Below the pieces are notes generated by a model. The model saw nothing but the letters and a program-made list of their open reading frames with translations. It had not been told where the DNA came from and ran no database searches. The translations under genes and the position numbers were made by a program. Shown here piece after piece: positions 5,349 to 7,801 of a stretch of 7,801 bases of DNA; the first letter of the stretch is position 1, and every line of letters begins with the position of its first letter. This DNA is from Chloracidobacterium sp. UBA7659 (GTDB taxonomy: Bacteria; Acidobacteriota; Blastocatellia; Pyrinomonadales; Pyrinomonadaceae). The stretch lies in the NCBI GenBank assembly GCA_002483395.1, contig DLHV01000135.1, positions 54,383 through 62,183 of the forward strand, read 5' to 3'.

Positions 5349-6221
5349 ATGATCAAACTCCTCGCACTCGACCTTGACGGGACACTACTCAATTCCAAGG
5401 GCAAGATCCCCGATGCAAATAAGATCGCAATTCGAAAAGCGGAAGAGCTTGGTGTTCTCGTCACAATTGCGACGGGGCGTCGGTTTCGGGATGCCCTGCC
5501 GGTAGCGGCTGAGCTCGAGTTCAATGCGCCGCTGATCACGCACAACGGTGCTCTGTTGAAGTACGCCGAAAGTCTTGAAACAGTCGCGGCTTCCCTTTTG
5601 GACGATGAAACAACGCTTGAGATATTGCGCGTCGGGAAGGCATTCGGCGGTGACGCGCTTGTCAGCGTCGATCCGCACGGACGCGGCTTGCTGCTTTTCG
5701 ATACGGTGTCGGCGGACAATATTCCCTTGCAAAGGTACATCGCATGGTCCGACCGGCTTCACGGACTGGATGGCCGAAAGTCGGTGGTCCATGTTGCAAG
5801 CCTTGAGGATACGGTGGGCAAGAATGACGTCATACATATTTCCTTTTCGGGCGGCTGCGACGCGATGAAAGAAATGTACGCCATACTTGAGGACAAGCTT
5901 GGCAAGACCGTAACGCTCCTGGCCACTATTTACCCGCATCTCGATTTCACCCTGATAGATATTTTGCCGCCCGAGGCGTCCAAGGGGGCAGGCGTCGAAA
6001 AGCTGGCCGCACTGAATGGCTTATCCCCGCACAATGTGATGACGATCGGCGACAATTTTAACGACCTGGAGATGCTCGAATTTGCCGGGACCGCCGTGGT
6101 GATGGGAAATGCCGACCCAAGTTTGCTTGAACGCGAAGAATTTTATACAACTGTAAGTAATGATGAGGACGGAGTTGCCGTCGCGATTGAGAAGTTTATA
6201 TTGAATGAGGAGAATTTTTAG
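5349..6221 (+). CDS. Cof-type HAD-IIB family phosphatase
   Basis: This is a cytosolic, magnesium-dependent phosphatase of the haloacid dehalogenase superfamily, Cof/YidA-like branch, which typically acts on sugar phosphates or cofactor phosphates. The 290-residue protein has motif I LDLDGTLL with nucleophile D8 and acid/base D10. ATGR (41-44) and THNGA (64-68) form the motif II region. K212 in PEASKGAGV serves as motif III. IGDNFND (233-239) provides motif IV, with D235 and D239 as metal ligands. The large alpha/beta cap (type IIB) lies between about 80 and 205. All catalytic residues are present. The substrate cannot be predicted. The ATG abuts the previous stop with no ribosome-binding site, suggesting coupled translation or a start used by re-initiation. 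The TAG stop shares its last base with the GTG start of the next gene. Confidence 0.92.
   Translation: MIKLLALDLDGTLLNSKGKIPDANKIAIRKAEELGVLVTIATGRRFRDALPVAAELEFNAPLITHNGALLKYAESLETVAASLLDDETTLEILRVGKAFGGDALVSVDPHGRGLLLFDTVSADNIPLQRYIAWSDRLHGLDGRKSVVHVASLEDTVGKNDVIHISFSGGCDAMKEMYAILEDKLGKTVTLLATIYPHLDFTLIDILPPEASKGAGVEKLAALNGLSPHNVMTIGDNFNDLEMLEFAGTAVVMGNADPSLLEREEFYTTVSNDEDGVAVAIEKFILNEENF
6207..6212 (+). promoter_or_regulatory. Shine-Dalgarno GAGGAG supporting the GTG start of the cyclophilin
   Basis: GAGGAG inside the end of the HAD gene lies eight bases before GTG 6221. It supports this unusual start codon, which overlaps the preceding TAG stop by one base. Confidence 0.8.
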
Positions 6222-6715
6222 TGGCAAATCGAATTGCGGTTATCGAAACGAATAAAGGAACTATCAAATTTGAGCTTTTAGAAGCGGACGCACCGAAAAC
6301 GACGGAGAATTTTCGCATCCACGCTGGTAATGGTTACTTTGACGGCGTGATCTTTCACAGGATCATTCCAAATTTTATGATCCAGGGCGGCGACCCGCTT
6401 GGCGAGGGCTATGGCGGAGAGTCGGCGTGGGGTGGAAAGTTCGATGACGAGATCAACAGGGATTCCGAACTCTATGCTGGGATTTACGACAAGGGCACGG
6501 TCGCAATGGCGAACTCAGGTCCGAATACCAACGGATCCCAGTTTTTCATCATGCATGTCGACTATCCTTTGCCGCCGAGCTATACAAAATTCGGCAAGGT
6601 GACCGAAGGACAGGATGTCGTAAACGCGATCGCCGAGGTCCCAACCAATCAAAGTGATAAACCGTTAGAACCGGTTGTCATGGACAAGGTCTACATCGAG
6701 GAATTGTCCGCCTGA
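6221..6715 (+). CDS. Peptidyl-prolyl cis-trans isomerase, cyclophilin type (cytosolic)
   Basis: Cyclophilins speed cis-trans isomerisation at proline during folding. The 164-residue protein has no signal peptide and is therefore cytosolic. The catalytic set is intact: R47 in FHRIIP, F52 and Q55 in NFMIQGGD, equivalent to R55, F60 and Q63 of human cyclophilin A with the same spacing. The core block MANSGPNTNGSQFFIMH (96-112) also matches. The cyclosporin-contact tryptophan is absent; the region reads LPPSYTKFGKV, as in many bacterial forms. Translation starts at GTG, supported by a good Shine-Dalgarno. Its TGA stop overlaps the ATG of dtd by one base. A second cyclophilin, exported, lies beyond dtd. 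Length and motifs are typical for the PpiB group. Confidence 0.94.
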   Translation: MANRIAVIETNKGTIKFELLEADAPKTTENFRIHAGNGYFDGVIFHRIIPNFMIQGGDPLGEGYGGESAWGGKFDDEINRDSELYAGIYDKGTVAMANSGPNTNGSQFFIMHVDYPLPPSYTKFGKVTEGQDVVNAIAEVPTNQSDKPLEPVVMDKVYIEELSA

Positions 6716-7164
6716 TGAGGGCCGTTCTTCAGCGTGTTTCAAAAGCCCGTGTTTTGGTGGGCGGCGAAACGGTCGGTGTGATCGGCAAGGGAATACTGGT
6801 TTTGCTCGGCGTTTCTGTAAAGGACAAAGAAGCAGACGCAGTCTATTTGCTTGAAAAAACAATCAATCTTCGGATATTTGACGACGCGGACGGCAAAATG
6901 AACAACTCGCTTCTCGATAACGGAGGTGATCTGCTTGTCGTTTCGCAATTTACACTTTTTGGCGACTCGAGGCGTGGCCGGCGGCCTTCATACATCGACG
7001 CCGCACGGCCCGAGGAAGCCAATCGCCTGTACGAGTTCTTCGTATCCAAAGCACGCAAACAGATTCGCAGAGTTGAAACCGGACGTTTTCAGGCTATGAT
7101 GGATGTCGAACTCGTCAATGACGGCCCGGTCACGTTGTTGCTCGACAGCGAAAAGGCATTTTAG
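6715..7164 (+). CDS. dtd: D-aminoacyl-tRNA deacylase
   Basis: Dtd hydrolyses D-aminoacyl-tRNA (and mischarged glycyl-tRNA) and so keeps D-amino acids out of proteins. It acts in the cytosol as a homodimer. The 149-residue protein is full length and carries both family signatures: SQFTLFGD (77-84), and NDGPVT (135-140), which contains the Gly-cisPro pair that enforces chirality. The N-terminus MRAVLQRVSKARV is typical. The ATG at 6715 uses the last base of the cyclophilin stop (TGATG), so the two are probably coupled. It is followed after ten bases by the exported cyclophilin. Confidence 0.96.
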   Translation: MRAVLQRVSKARVLVGGETVGVIGKGILVLLGVSVKDKEADAVYLLEKTINLRIFDDADGKMNNSLLDNGGDLLVVSQFTLFGDSRRGRRPSYIDAARPEEANRLYEFFVSKARKQIRRVETGRFQAMMDVELVNDGPVTLLLDSEKAF

Positions 7165-7174
7165 AACGGAATTT

Positions 7175-7801
7175 ATGAAAATTAGCGTAGTTATTTTGAC
7201 AATTGTTTTAGTATCCCTGGGCTTGTCATGCTCCGACGCAAAAACGGCGAAGAACGGCACCAGCAACTCTGCCGTGAAGAAAGGCGTTGCCCCGGTCGCG
7301 GACAGCGAAGTCGCCGTTATTGAAATGGAGAATTCGGCGGCTTATGGGACGGTAACAATCGAATTGTATTCGAACATCGCCCCAAAGATGGTCGCACGGT
7401 TCAAAGAGTTGGCTAAGGAAGGCGTTTATGACGGGACGAGTTTCCACCGGATCAATCAAACCGTTGTACAGGGCGGAGACCCGAAATCCAAAGACGACGA
7501 TCCGTCAAATGACGGCACGGGCAATTCGGACAAGCCTAATATCCCGGCCGAATTTTCGGACATACCTTATGATACGGCAATTGTCGGGGCAGCCCGGCAA
7601 GGGGGAGACGTCAACTCGCAGAATTCACAGTTTTTTATTATGCTAAAACGTGAAGCCGGGTTTGATAAGAACTACACGGTTTTTGGCAAAGTGATCGATG
7701 GCATGAATAATGTTAGAACGATCTCTGGCGTTTCACCCAAAGAGGGCGAACGCCCGGTTGAGGCGATAAAGATCAAGAGCGTAACGATAAAGCCAAAAGC
7801 G
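7175..7801 (+). CDS. Exported cyclophilin-type peptidyl-prolyl isomerase, likely lipoprotein, 3'-truncated by window edge
   Basis: The 209 visible residues begin with a hydrophobic signal (4-18) ending at C19 in LGLSC. This resembles a lipoprotein signal, though with G rather than L/V/I at the -3 position, so lipid anchoring is likely rather than certain. A polar linker (20-45) leads to a cyclophilin domain: FHR (90-92), QGGD (99-102) and SQFFIM (151-156), then YTVFGKV (167-173). The active site departs from the norm. R92 to Q99 is one residue shorter than in classic cyclophilins, and the phenylalanine equivalent to F60 is a valine. The usual MANSGPNTNG loop reads GAARQGGDVNSQN. The protein is near complete at the window end. 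It would act on proteins outside the cytoplasmic membrane. The start has a weak GGA ribosome-binding site four bases upstream. Confidence 0.88.
   Translation, partial: MKISVVILTIVLVSLGLSCSDAKTAKNGTSNSAVKKGVAPVADSEVAVIEMENSAAYGTVTIELYSNIAPKMVARFKELAKEGVYDGTSFHRINQTVVQGGDPKSKDDDPSNDGTGNSDKPNIPAEFSDIPYDTAIVGAARQGGDVNSQNSQFFIMLKREAGFDKNYTVFGKVIDGMNNVRTISGVSPKEGERPVEAIKIKSVTIKPKA

Noticed and set aside
5385..5939. 184-codon minus-strand frame inside the HAD phosphatase gene
   Set aside because: It is antisense to a gene with all catalytic motifs intact and has no domain of its own.
1..7801. CRISPR array, tRNA or rRNA genes, insertion sequences, phage genes
   Set aside because: No regularly spaced repeats, cloverleaf structures, rRNA segments, transposase or integrase motifs were seen on either strand.

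Overview
The window looks like bacterial chromosome with a housekeeping gene set, moderate GC and short intergenic gaps. The gene content (SPFH protein, ThpR, MltG, Dtd, paired cyclophilins) is widespread, so the phylum cannot be fixed from it. An Acidobacteriota-like origin is my guess from the style of the proteins; I could not test it.

Layout. Positions 1-1102 (minus strand) hold an ACT-domain threonine ammonia-lyase that runs off the left edge. A 389-base gap, 1103-1491, separates it from a divergent gene. That gap contains a striking 98-base imperfect palindrome (1163-1260) and, nearer the next gene, a pair of mutually exclusive small hairpins. Next, 1492-2508 encodes a membrane-anchored SPFH/paraslipin protein of QmcA type. 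It converges on thpR (2550-3122, minus), an RNA 2',3'-cyclic phosphodiesterase. thpR and mltG (3171-4247, endolytic murein transglycosylase) diverge from a 48-base gap in which promoter-like boxes for both directions overlap.

Downstream of mltG everything is on the plus strand and tightly packed. A BrnT/BrnA toxin-antitoxin pair (4277-4796) and an AT-rich, four-helix membrane protein of unknown function (4821-5348) form what looks like an accessory insert. It is followed by a closely coupled run: a Cof-type HAD phosphatase (5349-6221), a cytosolic cyclophilin (6221-6715), D-aminoacyl-tRNA deacylase (6715-7164) and an exported, probably lipid-anchored cyclophilin (from 7175, cut by the right edge). 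Stops and starts in this run touch or overlap by one base, which suggests co-transcription and translational coupling. Its theme is protein quality control: removal of D-amino acids from tRNA, and proline isomerisation inside and outside the membrane.

The observations most worth checking are the 98-base palindrome, whose base pairs allow a branched RNA fold, and the brnT promoter. In that promoter two 13-base tandem repeats lie over a candidate promoter that leaves almost no leader before the brnT start codon.
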